Made by a program: the position numbers and the translations under genes. Below, in pieces: positions 53,109-62,983 of a stretch of 64,000 bases of DNA. Location of the stretch: positions 178,474 to 242,473 of the forward strand of contig NZ_SLXP01000001.1 in assembly GCF_004343075.1 (NCBI RefSeq), read 5' to 3'. Positions within the stretch are counted from its first letter, which is position 1. Every line of letters starts with the position of its first letter. The stretch is from Rhodovulum marinum (GTDB taxonomy: Bacteria; Pseudomonadota; Alphaproteobacteria; Rhodobacterales; Rhodobacteraceae). The notes under the pieces were generated by a model that was given only the letters and a program-made list of their open reading frames with translations, ran no database searches and was not told where the DNA came from.

Positions 53109-53537
53109 TCAGCCGATGGAGACCAGCTCGATCGCGAAGGTCAGGTCCTGGCCCGCGAGCGGGTGGTTGGCATCGAGCACCACCTCGTCGTCCGTGACCT
53201 CGGCCACGGTGACGGGCATGACCTGGCCCTGGGGGGTTTGCAGTTGCAGCCGGGTGCCAATTTCCAGCGGGATCTCGGCCGGGACCTGGGCGCGGGGGAT
53301 GGCCTGGCGCGCCTCGGGGTTGGCCTCGCCATAGGCCTCGGCGCAGGGGATCTCGACGGTTTTCTTGTCGCCGGCGGCCATGCCGGGCAGGGCGGAATCG
53401 AGGCCGGGGATGATCTCGCCCGAGCCGACGGTGAATTCCAGCGGGTCGCGGCCTTGGGAACTGTCGAAGGTGGTGCCGTCGGCCAGCGTGCCGGTGTAAT
53501 GGATGCGAACCTTGTCGCCCGCTTTGACCTGGGTCAT
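53109..53537 (-). CDS. FKBP-type peptidyl-prolyl cis-trans isomerase, SlyD-like
   Basis: A 142-residue cytoplasmic folding catalyst. The FKBP core is split by the IF chaperone insert: VRIHYTGTLADGTTFDSS at the start, PLEFTVGSGEIIPGLDSAL, then the insert (EAYGEANPEARQAIPRAQVP), and NHPLAGQDLTFAIELVSIG at the end. This matches SlyD/FkpB. The His-rich C-terminal tail of E. coli SlyD is absent, so nickel handling is unlikely. Confidence 0.92.
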   Translation of the reverse strand: MTQVKAGDKVRIHYTGTLADGTTFDSSQGRDPLEFTVGSGEIIPGLDSALPGMAAGDKKTVEIPCAEAYGEANPEARQAIPRAQVPAEIPLEIGTRLQLQTPQGQVMPVTVAEVTDDEVVLDANHPLAGQDLTFAIELVSIG

Positions 53538-53652
53538 GGGTGTCTCTTTCGATTGTCGTGGGAATGGGTTTGCAGAGGCCGCGCGCGGCGCAGGTGCTCT
53601 GGGCGTGGGGCCAACGTAAAGTCCGGGGCCGCGATGTAAACCCCCGGGGGCG

Positions 53653-54033
53653 TCAGGTTTCGGGCTGGATCAGGCCCAGCGCCGCGCCGGTGGGGTCGGT
53701 GACGATGGCGATGCGGCCCAGCCCCTCGATCGGGAGGGGGCCGCGCAGGGTCTGGCCGCCGCGGGCGGTGCTTTTGGCCAGCGCGCGGTCGATGTCGTTG
53801 ACGGCGAAATAGCTGAACCAGTGCGGCGGCAGGCCGGCAAGGTCGGGCAGCGCGGAAAGGGCGACGATGCCGATGATCGGGCGGTCGCCGCGGCGGCCGA
53901 CGTGATAGGCGACGCCCTGCATGTCGAACGCCTCGAAGTTCCAGCCGCAGAGGTCGCGGTAATAGGCGAGTGCCTTGGGCACGTCGCCGGTTCTGAGTTC
54001 GGTCCACCAGACCTGTCCGTGATGCTGCGCCAT
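53653..54033 (-). CDS. VOC-family (glyoxalase/bleomycin-resistance-like) protein
   Basis: A 126-residue protein with the paired beta-alpha-beta-beta-beta units of the vicinal oxygen chelate fold: VWWTELRTGDVPKALAYYRD and ADFAVNDIDRALAKSTARGG-like segments (YFAVNDIDRALAKSTARGGQ), ending in IVTDPTGAALGLIQPE with the usual late acidic residue. Members bind a metal or act as binding proteins; the substrate is not known. The start at 54033 is chosen over a longer non-homologous extension. Confidence 0.88.
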   Translation of the reverse strand: MAQHHGQVWWTELRTGDVPKALAYYRDLCGWNFEAFDMQGVAYHVGRRGDRPIIGIVALSALPDLAGLPPHWFSYFAVNDIDRALAKSTARGGQTLRGPLPIEGLGRIAIVTDPTGAALGLIQPET

Positions 54034-54145
54034 GGGGGCTCCTTTCGGCTGGGGCGAAGATAGCCGATTTCGCGGCCGCCGCCATGCGCGGGGCACCTTT
54101 CCCCCCCGGCCGCCCTGTGCCAGTGTCGGCCCGAGGAGGCCCGGC

Positions 54146-54835
54146 ATGGCGATCACCACCTGCATCTTCGACGCCTATGGCACGCTGTTCGACGTGAGTG
54201 CCGCCGCGCGCGAGGCGGCCGCCGAGCCGGGCTGCGACCGGCTGGCCGACCTGTGGCCGCGACTGGCCGAGGATTGGCGGCGCAAGCAGCTGGAATACAG
54301 CTGGCTGAGGGCGATCACCGGGGCGCATGCGGATTTCTGGCAGGTGACGGCCGATGGCCTGGACTGGGCGATGGAGGCGCACGGGCTGGCGGGCGACGAA
54401 GGGCTGCGGGCGCGATTGCTGGCGCTGTATCGGGAATTGTCGGCCTACCCGGAGGTGCCGGGCGTGCTGTCGGCGCTGAAGCAGGCGGGAAAGGGCACGG
54501 CGATCCTGTCGAACGGGGCGCCGGGGATGCTGGCCGACGCGGTGGGCTCGGCCGGGATCGGGGCGCTGCTGGATGACGTGCTGTCGGTGGAAAGCGTCGG
54601 CATCTTCAAGCCCGCGCCGCAGGTCTACGACCTGGTGGGGGCGCGGTTCGGCTGTGGCCCGGACGAGGTTCTGTTCGTGTCGTCGAACGGCTGGGACGCG
54701 GCGGCGGCGGCGGGCTACGGCTTCGTCACCGCCTGGGTGAACCGGGCGGGCCTGCCGGTGGACCGGATGCCCTGGCGGCCCGCGCATGTGCTGAACGACC
54801 TGGCCGGCATCCCGGCGCTGGCGGAGGGGGCATGA
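54146..54835 (+). CDS. Haloacid dehalogenase, type II
   Basis: A 229-residue HAD-family enzyme that replaces halogen on 2-haloacids with hydroxyl. The nucleophilic Asp is in IFDAYGTLFDV (residue about 8), Ser/Asn in AILSNGAPGML, Lys in SVGIFKPAPQVY, and the acidic pair region in FVSSNGWDAAAAAGYGF, whose SSNGWD pattern distinguishes type II dehalogenases. GAGGAG precedes the start. It is the first gene of a co-directional run ending in pcaB. Confidence 0.9.
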   Translation: MAITTCIFDAYGTLFDVSAAAREAAAEPGCDRLADLWPRLAEDWRRKQLEYSWLRAITGAHADFWQVTADGLDWAMEAHGLAGDEGLRARLLALYRELSAYPEVPGVLSALKQAGKGTAILSNGAPGMLADAVGSAGIGALLDDVLSVESVGIFKPAPQVYDLVGARFGCGPDEVLFVSSNGWDAAAAAGYGFVTAWVNRAGLPVDRMPWRPAHVLNDLAGIPALAEGA

Positions 54836-55656
54836 TGGAGCATTTCAGGGCGCAAGACGGCGCGCGCATCGCCTATCGCGTCACGGGCGAGGGGCCGCCG
54901 CTGCTGTGCCTGGCGGGGCTGACGCGGAACGCCAGCGATTTCGACTACCTAGGCCCGCACCTGCCCGGCATCCGCATGATCTGCATGGATTATCGCGGGC
55001 GCGGGGCGTCGGAGTGGACCGGCGCCGACACCTATACCCTGCCGCAAGAGGCGCAGGACGCGGTGGGCCTGCTGGATCACCTCGGGCTGGGGGCGGTGCC
55101 GATCCTGGGCACCTCGCGCGGGGGGCTGATCGGGATGGTGCTGGCCGCCACCGTGCCCGACCGCGTGGCGGGGCTGTGCCTGAACGATGTCGGCCCGGAA
55201 ATCGCCCGGCCGGGGCTGGAGCGGATTTTCGATTACGTGGGGCGGAACCCCGCGGTGAAAACGCACGACGAGGCGGCGGCGGCGCTGGCGCGCAGCATGG
55301 CGGGGTTCGAGGGCGTGCCGGAGGCGCGCTGGCTGGAGGAGGCGCGGCACCATTTCGTGGCGACGCCCGAGGGGCTGAAGATCAATTACGACCCGGCGCT
55401 GCGCGAGGCGTTCCTGGCCGCCTTCGAGGGTGCGGCGCCGGATTTGTGGCCGCTGTTCGACGCGCTGGCGGGCAAACCCGTGGCGCTGATCCGGGGGGCG
55501 AATTCTGACCTGTTGTCGCGGACCGCCGCCGACGAGATGCGCCGCCGCCGCCCCGACCTGATCTTTGCCGAGGTGCCGGGGCGCGCGCATATCCCGTTCC
55601 TGGACGAACCCGAAAGCCTGGCCGCGATCCGCGCCTTCCTGGGGGCGGTGGCATGA
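54832..55656 (+). CDS. Alpha/beta hydrolase
   Basis: A 274-residue hydrolase. The nucleophile elbow is TSRGGLIGM (Ser in G-T-S-R-G, about residue 101), the acid and His sit in the C-terminal part (ALIRGANSDLLS and EVPGRAHIPFLDEPE). The fold and size fit lactonases, esterases or dehalogenases of this superfamily; the substrate is not known. Its start overlaps the dehalogenase stop (ATGA), and its end overlaps the threonine dehydratase start, so the run is coupled. Confidence 0.88.
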   Translation: MMEHFRAQDGARIAYRVTGEGPPLLCLAGLTRNASDFDYLGPHLPGIRMICMDYRGRGASEWTGADTYTLPQEAQDAVGLLDHLGLGAVPILGTSRGGLIGMVLAATVPDRVAGLCLNDVGPEIARPGLERIFDYVGRNPAVKTHDEAAAALARSMAGFEGVPEARWLEEARHHFVATPEGLKINYDPALREAFLAAFEGAAPDLWPLFDALAGKPVALIRGANSDLLSRTAADEMRRRRPDLIFAEVPGRAHIPFLDEPESLAAIRAFLGAVA

Positions 55657-56624
55657 CGATCGAAAGGATCGAGGCGGCGGCGGCGCGGCTGGCGGGCCAT
55701 GTGCGCGAAACGCCCCTGTTGTCGTCCCCCGCGCTGGACCGGATCGCGGGGCGGCGGGTGCTGGTCAAGGCCGAATGCCTGCAACATACCGGCAGCTTCA
55801 AGGCGCGCGGCGGCTGGGCGGCGATTTCCGCGCTGGACCCGGACGTGCGGGCGCGCGGCGTGATCGCCTATTCGTCGGGCAACCACGCGCAGGGGGTGGC
55901 GCGGGCGGCGGCCGCGCATGGCTGCCCGGCGGTCATCATCATGCCGTCGGATGCCCCCGCGACGAAGATCGCGGGCACCCGCGCGCTGGGCGCCGAGGTG
56001 GTTCTGTATGACCGCGCGAGCGGCGACCGCGACGCCCTGGGGGCCGAGATCGCCGGAGCGCGGGGGCTGACGCTGGTCAAACCCTTCGACGATGCAGAGG
56101 TGATCGCCGGACAAGGCACGGTGGGTCTGGAGATCGGGGCGCAGGCGGGCGTGACCGAGGCCGACGTCCTGATCCCCTGCGGCGGGGGCGGGCTGACGGC
56201 GGGGGTGGCGCTGGCGCTGGAGGCGCGGGCGCCGGGGCTGCGGGTGCGACCGGTGGAACCCGAGGGGTTCGACGACACCGCGCGCTCGCTGGCCTCGGGG
56301 CGGATCCAGGCGAACGCGGCGCGGGCGGGGTCGCTTTGCGATGCGATCCTGACGCCCAGCCCGGGCGAGATGACCTTTCCGATCATGGCGCGTCTGTGCG
56401 GGCCGGGGCTGGTCGTGAGCGAGGAAGAGGCGTTGCGCGCCATGGACGCGGCGTTCCAGCATCTGAAGATCGTGCTGGAACCGGGCGGCGCGGTGGCGCT
56501 GGCCGCGGCGCTGTATCGCCCGGACGCGCTGGCGGGGGACGCCGTGATCGCGGTGGCCTCGGGCGGGAACGTGACGCGCGAAACCTTTTGCATGGCGCTG
56601 GACCGGGCCGGAGAGACCGCGTGA
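55653..56624 (+). CDS. Threonine/serine dehydratase-like PLP enzyme
   Basis: A 323-residue fold-type II pyridoxal-phosphate enzyme. The PLP lysine is in LQHTGSFKARGGW (residue about 51), the glycine loop is IPCGGGGLTAGV, and the Asn-Ser pair is in SSGNHAQG. It resembles catabolic threonine deaminase and serine racemase-like enzymes without a regulatory domain. Substrate (threonine, serine or a hydroxy-aspartate) cannot be fixed. It overlaps the neighbours by ATGA and GTGA, so it is translated in the same run. Confidence 0.9.
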   Translation: MTIERIEAAAARLAGHVRETPLLSSPALDRIAGRRVLVKAECLQHTGSFKARGGWAAISALDPDVRARGVIAYSSGNHAQGVARAAAAHGCPAVIIMPSDAPATKIAGTRALGAEVVLYDRASGDRDALGAEIAGARGLTLVKPFDDAEVIAGQGTVGLEIGAQAGVTEADVLIPCGGGGLTAGVALALEARAPGLRVRPVEPEGFDDTARSLASGRIQANAARAGSLCDAILTPSPGEMTFPIMARLCGPGLVVSEEEALRAMDAAFQHLKIVLEPGGAVALAAALYRPDALAGDAVIAVASGGNVTRETFCMALDRAGETA

Positions 56625-57739
56625 CGACTTTCAGAATCGCAACATTCAACGCCCAGAACCTGATCGGGCCGGATCAGCCCTATCAGCGGTTTGAATCCTA
56701 TACGCCAGAGGATTACGCGGCGAAACGCGACTGGATGGCCGGGCAACTGACCCGCATGGATTCCGACATCGTCGCGTTCCAGGAGATCATCGACCCCGAA
56801 CCCCTGCGCGAGGTGATCGCGGCGGCGGATGCACAGGCCCCCGACCGCCCGCCCTATGCCGAGGCGGACCTGGCCTTTGCCCCCAACATGGCCGATTCCG
56901 GGCCGGGCGCGCGGCGGCCGGGGCTGGCGGTGCTGTCGCGGTTCGGATTCGACGGGGCGCCGCAATCGATCCAACTGCTGGACCCGCCGCTGGAGATCCC
57001 GTTTCATCACCTGGGCGGCGGCGATGCGGGGCACTATCAGTTGAACCGGCTGACCCGGCCGATCCTGAAGGTGCGCATCCCCGTGGGCGGCCACGTCCTG
57101 ACGGTGTTCAACGTGCACCTGAAATCGCGGATGGGCGAGTTCGTGCGGCCCAAGGGCGCGCGGTTCTCGCCCGAGATCGACCTGTCGGCCTATGACGCGG
57201 CCGGGCGCGCGATGGGGGTGCTGCGCGCCTCGGTCCGGCGGATGGCCGAGGCCTGGGTGCTGCGCAAGCTGGTCGCGGACGAGCTGGAGGCCGGCAACTC
57301 GGTGGCGGTGCTGGGCGATCTGAACGCGACGCCGCAATCGGCCACGCAACAGATCATTTCGGGCGAACGGCCCTTTGCCGATTACACCTGGCTGCGCCGC
57401 CACGACGCCAAGGCCGCCGAGGACATGTATACGCAGGCGGAGGACGCCGCGATCCGCGAAAGCATCGAGCGGGTGCGGCTGCATTCGGCCGAGGCGCTGT
57501 TCATCCGCAAGGCGCTGCGCGACATGGTCTATACCAACGCCTTCGGCGGCGTGTTCGACTCGTTCGACGCGATCCTGCTGTCGCGGCATTTCCACCCCGA
57601 CTGGCCCGCCCGGATCGGCGAGATGACCCACCTGGGCGTCTATAACGACCATATCGCCGACGGCACGCACCCCGAGGCGCCGGACAACGTGCGCGCCTCG
57701 GACCACGGGCAGCTGGTGGCGCATCTGCGGCTGGTCTGA
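56621..57739 (+). CDS. Endonuclease/exonuclease/phosphatase family protein
   Basis: A 372-residue protein with the metal-dependent EEP fold: FRIATFNAQNLIG at the N terminus, DSDIVAFQEIIDP (catalytic Glu), LTVFNVHLKSR, VLGDLNATPQS (Asp and Asn) and RASDHGQLVAHLRL (Asp-His pair) at the end. The pattern fits a phosphodiesterase or nuclease. It begins at GTG overlapping the previous stop. There is no signal peptide. It precedes pobA by 48 bp and may not belong to the catabolic operon. Confidence 0.88.
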   Translation: MTTFRIATFNAQNLIGPDQPYQRFESYTPEDYAAKRDWMAGQLTRMDSDIVAFQEIIDPEPLREVIAAADAQAPDRPPYAEADLAFAPNMADSGPGARRPGLAVLSRFGFDGAPQSIQLLDPPLEIPFHHLGGGDAGHYQLNRLTRPILKVRIPVGGHVLTVFNVHLKSRMGEFVRPKGARFSPEIDLSAYDAAGRAMGVLRASVRRMAEAWVLRKLVADELEAGNSVAVLGDLNATPQSATQQIISGERPFADYTWLRRHDAKAAEDMYTQAEDAAIRESIERVRLHSAEALFIRKALRDMVYTNAFGGVFDSFDAILLSRHFHPDWPARIGEMTHLGVYNDHIADGTHPEAPDNVRASDHGQLVAHLRLV

Positions 57740-58957
<1,218 letters not shown>

Positions 58958-58967
58958 GGAGGAACGC

Positions 58968-59756
58968 ATGAAGATCGCCGATCTGGGCGACGTGGCGCTG
59001 CATTACCGCGAGGATGGCGACCCGGACGGGGCGCCGGTGGTGTTCTCGAACTCGCTGGGGACCGACCTGCGGCTGTGGGACGAGGTGGTGGCGTTGCTGC
59101 CGCCGGGCATGCGCGCGATCCGCTATGACAAGCGGGGGCATGGGCTGTCCTCTTGCCCGGCCGGCCCTTATTCGATGGGGGCGCTGGTGCGCGATGCCGA
59201 ACGCCTGCTCGACTTTCTGGGTGTGACCGATTGCGTGTTCGTGGGGCTTTCCATCGGCGGGATGATCGCGCAGGGGCTGGCGGTCAAGCGGCTGGACCTG
59301 GTGCGCGCGATGGTGATTTCCAACACCGCCGCCAAGATCGGCACGCCCGAGATGTGGGACCAGCGGATGGAGGCGGTGCGCGCGGGCGGGATCGCGGCGC
59401 TGGCCGACGCCACGATGGAACGCTGGTTCTCGCGCCCGTTCCGCGAAAGCCCCGAATGCGCGCTGTGGCGCAACATGCTGATCCGCCAGCCGGTCGAGGG
59501 CTACCTGGGCTGTTGCGCGGCGATTTCGGGGACGGATTTCTATACGCCGACCTCGGGTCTGACCCTGCCGACGCTGGCGATTGCCGGGAGCGAGGACGGC
59601 TCGACCCCGCCTGACCTGGTGCGCGAGACGGCGGCCTTGGTCAAGGGGTCGCGGTTCCACCTTATCCGCGGCGCGGGGCACCTGCCCTGCGTCGAGAAGC
59701 CCGGCGAATATGCCGAGGTGCTGGGCAGTTTCCTGAAGGAGATCGGCCATGTCTGA
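58968..59756 (+). CDS. pcaD: 3-oxoadipate enol-lactonase
   Basis: A 262-residue alpha/beta hydrolase that opens 3-oxoadipate enol-lactone to 3-oxoadipate. The nucleophile elbow GLSIGGMIAQGLAVKR (Ser about residue 95), the PcaD-type opening VVFSNSLGTDLRLWDEV, RYDKRGHGLS, and the late GAGHLPCVEKP (His) are family markers. It lies 10 bp after pobA and overlaps pcaC by 8 bp. Confidence 0.94.
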   Translation: MKIADLGDVALHYREDGDPDGAPVVFSNSLGTDLRLWDEVVALLPPGMRAIRYDKRGHGLSSCPAGPYSMGALVRDAERLLDFLGVTDCVFVGLSIGGMIAQGLAVKRLDLVRAMVISNTAAKIGTPEMWDQRMEAVRAGGIAALADATMERWFSRPFRESPECALWRNMLIRQPVEGYLGCCAAISGTDFYTPTSGLTLPTLAIAGSEDGSTPPDLVRETAALVKGSRFHLIRGAGHLPCVEKPGEYAEVLGSFLKEIGHV

Positions 59757-60132
59757 GCTGTTCGACACCGGCGACGCCACCCGCCGCCGCACCCTGGGCG
59801 ACGCGCATGTGAACCGGTCGCGCGCGGGCGACCCGGTGCTGGATGCGCCCTTCGTGGAACTGATCACCGAGGCCGCCTGGGGCCGCGTCTGGTCGCGCGA
59901 CACGATCCCGCCGCGGGAACGGTCGATGCTGACCGTGGCGCTGTTGGCGGGGCTGGGCAACCACGAGGAATTGCGGCTGCACCTGCGGGCCTGCGCCAAT
60001 ACCGGGGCCACCAAGGAGGATATCCTGGAGGTGATGCTGCATGTCGCGATCTATGCCGGCGTGCCACGGGCCAATTCCGCGATCCGCATCGCGCGCGAGG
60101 TCTTTGCCGAGCTGGAGGCGGGCGATGGATAG
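59749..60132 (+). CDS. pcaC: 4-carboxymuconolactone decarboxylase
   Basis: A 127-residue helical enzyme that decarboxylates 4-carboxymuconolactone to 3-oxoadipate enol-lactone. PcaC features are [29 protein letters not shown] and [20 protein letters not shown], with the conserved His in the last. In some bacteria pcaC and pcaD are fused; here they are separate but overlapping. It overlaps pcaH by 8 bp. Confidence 0.95.
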   Translation: MSELFDTGDATRRRTLGDAHVNRSRAGDPVLDAPFVELITEAAWGRVWSRDTIPPRERSMLTVALLAGLGNHEELRLHLRACANTGATKEDILEVMLHVAIYAGVPRANSAIRIAREVFAELEAGDG

Positions 60133-60841
60133 CGGCCCGTTTTACCCGCGCGACCGGGGCTGGCACCCGCCGGCCTATACGCCGGGCTACAAGACATCGA
60201 TGACGCGCGCGCCGTCGCGGCCGCTGGTGGCGCTGGGCTCGACCCTGTCCGAGGAGACGGGCCCGGTCTTCGGGCGCGACATGCTGGGGCCGCGGGACAA
60301 CGACCTGGTGCTGAACTTTACCGGGGAACCCGCGCTGGGCGAGCGGATCATCGTGCATGGGCGGGTGCTGGACGAGAACGCGCGGGCGGTGCCCGGCGTG
60401 CTGATCGAGATCTGGCAGGCGAACGCGGGCGGGCGCTACCGGCACCGCAATGACGGTTACCTCGCGCCGCTCGACCCGAATTTCGGGGGCTGTGGGCGGA
60501 CCGTGACGGGGGCGGACGGGACTTATGAATTTCGAACAATCCGGCCGGGCGCCTACCCTTGGCCCAACGGCGTGAACGACTGGCGCCCGATGCATATCCA
60601 TTTCTCGGTCTTCGGGTCGGGATTCGGGCAGCGTCTGATCACCCAGATGTATTTCGAGGGCGACCCGCTGATCGCGCGCTGTCCCATCGCGAACACCTTG
60701 GCGCCGGAGGCGCGCGAGGCGCTGGTGGCGCCGCTCGACATGCACCGGGCGATCCCGATGGACGCGCTGGCCTGGCGGTTCGACATCGTGCTGCGGGGGC
60801 GGCGCCAGACGTTTTTCGAGAACCGGGCGGAGGGGTTGTGA
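60125..60841 (+). CDS. pcaH: Protocatechuate 3,4-dioxygenase beta subunit
   Basis: A 238-residue subunit carrying the non-heme ferric iron that opens the ring of protocatechuate between its two hydroxyl-bearing carbons. The four iron ligands are seen: Tyr in [10 protein letters not shown], Tyr in [13 protein letters not shown] and two His in RPMHIHFSV. The Trp-Arg before the His pair is also conserved. It pairs with PcaG. Its stop shares TGATG with the pcaG start. Confidence 0.95.
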   Translation: MDSGPFYPRDRGWHPPAYTPGYKTSMTRAPSRPLVALGSTLSEETGPVFGRDMLGPRDNDLVLNFTGEPALGERIIVHGRVLDENARAVPGVLIEIWQANAGGRYRHRNDGYLAPLDPNFGGCGRTVTGADGTYEFRTIRPGAYPWPNGVNDWRPMHIHFSVFGSGFGQRLITQMYFEGDPLIARCPIANTLAPEAREALVAPLDMHRAIPMDALAWRFDIVLRGRRQTFFENRAEGL

Positions 60842-61449
60842 TGTCGGGGCGCGACTATCTTCGTGAAACGCCGTCGCAGACCGCGGGGCCGTATGTCCAT
60901 ATCGGGCTGACGCCCAACCTGTTGGGAACGCGGGTTTATCCCGGTGACCTGGGCACCTCGCCGATCCGCGAGGGGGCGCGGGGCGAGCGGATCACGATCA
61001 CCGGCACCGTGCGGGATGGCGCGGGGATGGTGCTGCGCGACGTGCTGCTGGAAAGCTGGCAGGCGGATGCGGACGGCATCTATCCCGGGGGCGATCCGCG
61101 CGGGCCGGCGGACCCGAACGTGACCGGCTGGGCGCGGATTGCGGCGGATTTCGAGACCGGCGAATGGCGGCTGGAGACGATCAAGCCGGGGCGCGCGCCC
61201 TGCCCCGATGGCCGCCCGATGGCGCCCCATGTCGCGCTGTGGATCGTGGCGCGCGGCATCAACACCGGCCTGCAGACGCGGGTCTATTTCGAGGACGAGT
61301 CAGAGGCCAACGCCGCCTGCCCGGTGCTTGCACGAATCGAACATAAGGAGCGGGTCCAGACGCTTCTGGCGCGGCGCGTCGGGGCGGGCGACTACCGCTT
61401 CGACATCGTATTGCAGGGCGCGGGCGAAACCGTGTTCTTCGACCTGTGA
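60841..61449 (+). CDS. pcaG: Protocatechuate 3,4-dioxygenase alpha subunit
   Basis: A 202-residue subunit of the same fold as PcaH but without the iron ligands. It contributes to the active-site wall. Characteristic segments are TPSQTAGPYVHIGL at the N terminus, VLLESWQADADGIYPG and GDYRFDIVLQGAGETVFFDL at the end. It overlaps the next gene (TGATG). Confidence 0.94.
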   Translation: MSGRDYLRETPSQTAGPYVHIGLTPNLLGTRVYPGDLGTSPIREGARGERITITGTVRDGAGMVLRDVLLESWQADADGIYPGGDPRGPADPNVTGWARIAADFETGEWRLETIKPGRAPCPDGRPMAPHVALWIVARGINTGLQTRVYFEDESEANAACPVLARIEHKERVQTLLARRVGAGDYRFDIVLQGAGETVFFDL

Positions 61450-62156
61450 TGGCGCGGTTCCTGCTGATCCACGGGTCGAACCACGGCGCCTGGTGCTGGC
61501 GCGACGTGCTGCCACGCCTGCACACCGCGGGACATCAGGCCGAGGCCATCGACCTGCCCGGCGCGGGGGACGACCCGACGCCGCCCGAAACCGTCACGCT
61601 GGACGATTACCGCGACGCGGTGCTGGCGCGGCTGGATCAGCCGACGATCCTGGTGGGCCATTCGCTGGGCGGGATCACGATCACCGCGGCCGGGGCCGCC
61701 GCGCCCGACAGGATTGCCGCCCTAGTCTTCGTCGCGGCCTGGGCGCCGCGCGCGGGCGAAGCGGCCCGCGATTTGCGCGCGCGTTACGGCTGCAGGACGC
61801 TGATGGCGGCGATACGGCGAAGCGACGACCGCAAGACCAGCAGCTTTGCCGACGAGGCGCTGGGCCCGGCCTTTTACCACGACTGCCCGCCCGAAACGGT
61901 GGACCTGGCCCGCGCCCACCTGACGCCGCAGCCCATGGCCCCGGGCGCCGCGCCCGCCGCCGCCCTGCCCGCCCAGATCCCGCGCCATTACGTGCTGTGC
62001 AGCGAAGACCGGATCATCCCGGCCGCCGCGCAGGCGGACATGACGCGCGACTGGCCGCCCGACCATGTGCACCCGATGGCCTGCGGGCACTCGCCCTTCT
62101 TCGCCGACCCCGGTAAGCTGGCCGAAATCCTGATCCAGATCGCCGAGACGACATGA
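61449..62156 (+). CDS. Alpha/beta hydrolase inserted between pcaG and pcaB
   Basis: A 235-residue hydrolase. It has FLLIHGSNHGAWCW (oxyanion region), the nucleophile elbow LVGHSLGGITI (Ser about residue 74), and late Asp and His in LCSEDRIIP and ACGHSPFFADP. This matches the small esterases related to methyl-salicylate esterase and methylketone synthase. In the operon it may cleave an aromatic ester feeding 4-hydroxybenzoate or protocatechuate, or a CoA/lactone intermediate. It overlaps the BKACE gene by ATGA. Confidence 0.88.
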   Translation: MARFLLIHGSNHGAWCWRDVLPRLHTAGHQAEAIDLPGAGDDPTPPETVTLDDYRDAVLARLDQPTILVGHSLGGITITAAGAAAPDRIAALVFVAAWAPRAGEAARDLRARYGCRTLMAAIRRSDDRKTSSFADEALGPAFYHDCPPETVDLARAHLTPQPMAPGAAPAAALPAQIPRHYVLCSEDRIIPAAAQADMTRDWPPDHVHPMACGHSPFFADPGKLAEILIQIAETT

Positions 62157-62983
62157 CCAAACCCTGCATCATCTGCGTCGCCATCACCGGGTCGGTCCCC
62201 CGCAAGGAGGACAACCCCGCCGTGCCCATTTCCATTGCGGAACAGGTGGAAAGCGTGCATGAAAGCTTTGAGGCGGGGGCGTCGATCGCGCATTGCCACG
62301 TGCGGAACGAGGACCAGACGCCGACCTCGGACCCGGAGCGGTTCGCCCGGCTGATGGAGGGCATCAGGAAACACTGCCCGGGCATGATCGTGCAGCTGTC
62401 GACCGGCGGCAGGTCGGGGGCCGGCAAGGAACGCGGCGGCATGCTGGCGCTGCGGCCCGACATGGCCTCGCTGTCGGTGGGGTCGAACAATTTTCCGACC
62501 CGGGTCTACGAGAATCCGCCCGACCTGGTGGACTGGCTGGCCTCGGAAATGCAGAAATACGATGTGAAGCCCGAGATCGAGGCGTTCGATTTGTCCCACA
62601 TCTTCCAGGCCGTGAAGATGAGCGAGGACGGGCGGCTGAAGAAGCCGCTTTATGTTCAATTCGTGATGGGCGTGAAGAACGCGATGCCGGCGGACAAGCC
62701 CAGTTTCGATTTCTACGTCGAGACGATCAAACGGATCGCGCCCGACGCTGAATGGTGTGGTGCGGGGATCGGGCGCCACCAGATCGAGGTGAACGAATGG
62801 TCCATCGCGGCCGGTGGGCATACCCGGACGGGACTGGAGGACAACGTGCGCTGGGACCGCGCGCGGCTGGCGCCGTCGAACGCCGCACTGGTGCGCCGGG
62901 CCGCGGAAATGTGCGAAAAGTACAACCGCCCCGTCGCCACCTGGGCCGAGGCGCGCGACATTCTGGGGCTGGGGGCCGCCTGA
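62153..62983 (+). CDS. Beta-keto acid cleavage enzyme (BKACE, DUF849 family)
   Basis: A 276-residue zinc enzyme of the family founded by 3-keto-5-aminohexanoate cleavage enzyme. It condenses a 3-keto acid with acetyl-CoA and splits it to acetoacetate and a new acyl-CoA. Zinc ligands His47 and His49 are in IAHCHVRNEDQTP, and the Glu site is in HQIEVNEWSIAAGG. The C-terminal GLEDNVRWDRARLAPSN is typical. In this operon 3-oxoadipate is the obvious 3-keto acid. The gene overlaps the esterase gene and the pcaB start (TGATG). Confidence 0.92.
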   Translation: MTKPCIICVAITGSVPRKEDNPAVPISIAEQVESVHESFEAGASIAHCHVRNEDQTPTSDPERFARLMEGIRKHCPGMIVQLSTGGRSGAGKERGGMLALRPDMASLSVGSNNFPTRVYENPPDLVDWLASEMQKYDVKPEIEAFDLSHIFQAVKMSEDGRLKKPLYVQFVMGVKNAMPADKPSFDFYVETIKRIAPDAEWCGAGIGRHQIEVNEWSIAAGGHTRTGLEDNVRWDRARLAPSNAALVRRAAEMCEKYNRPVATWAEARDILGLGAA

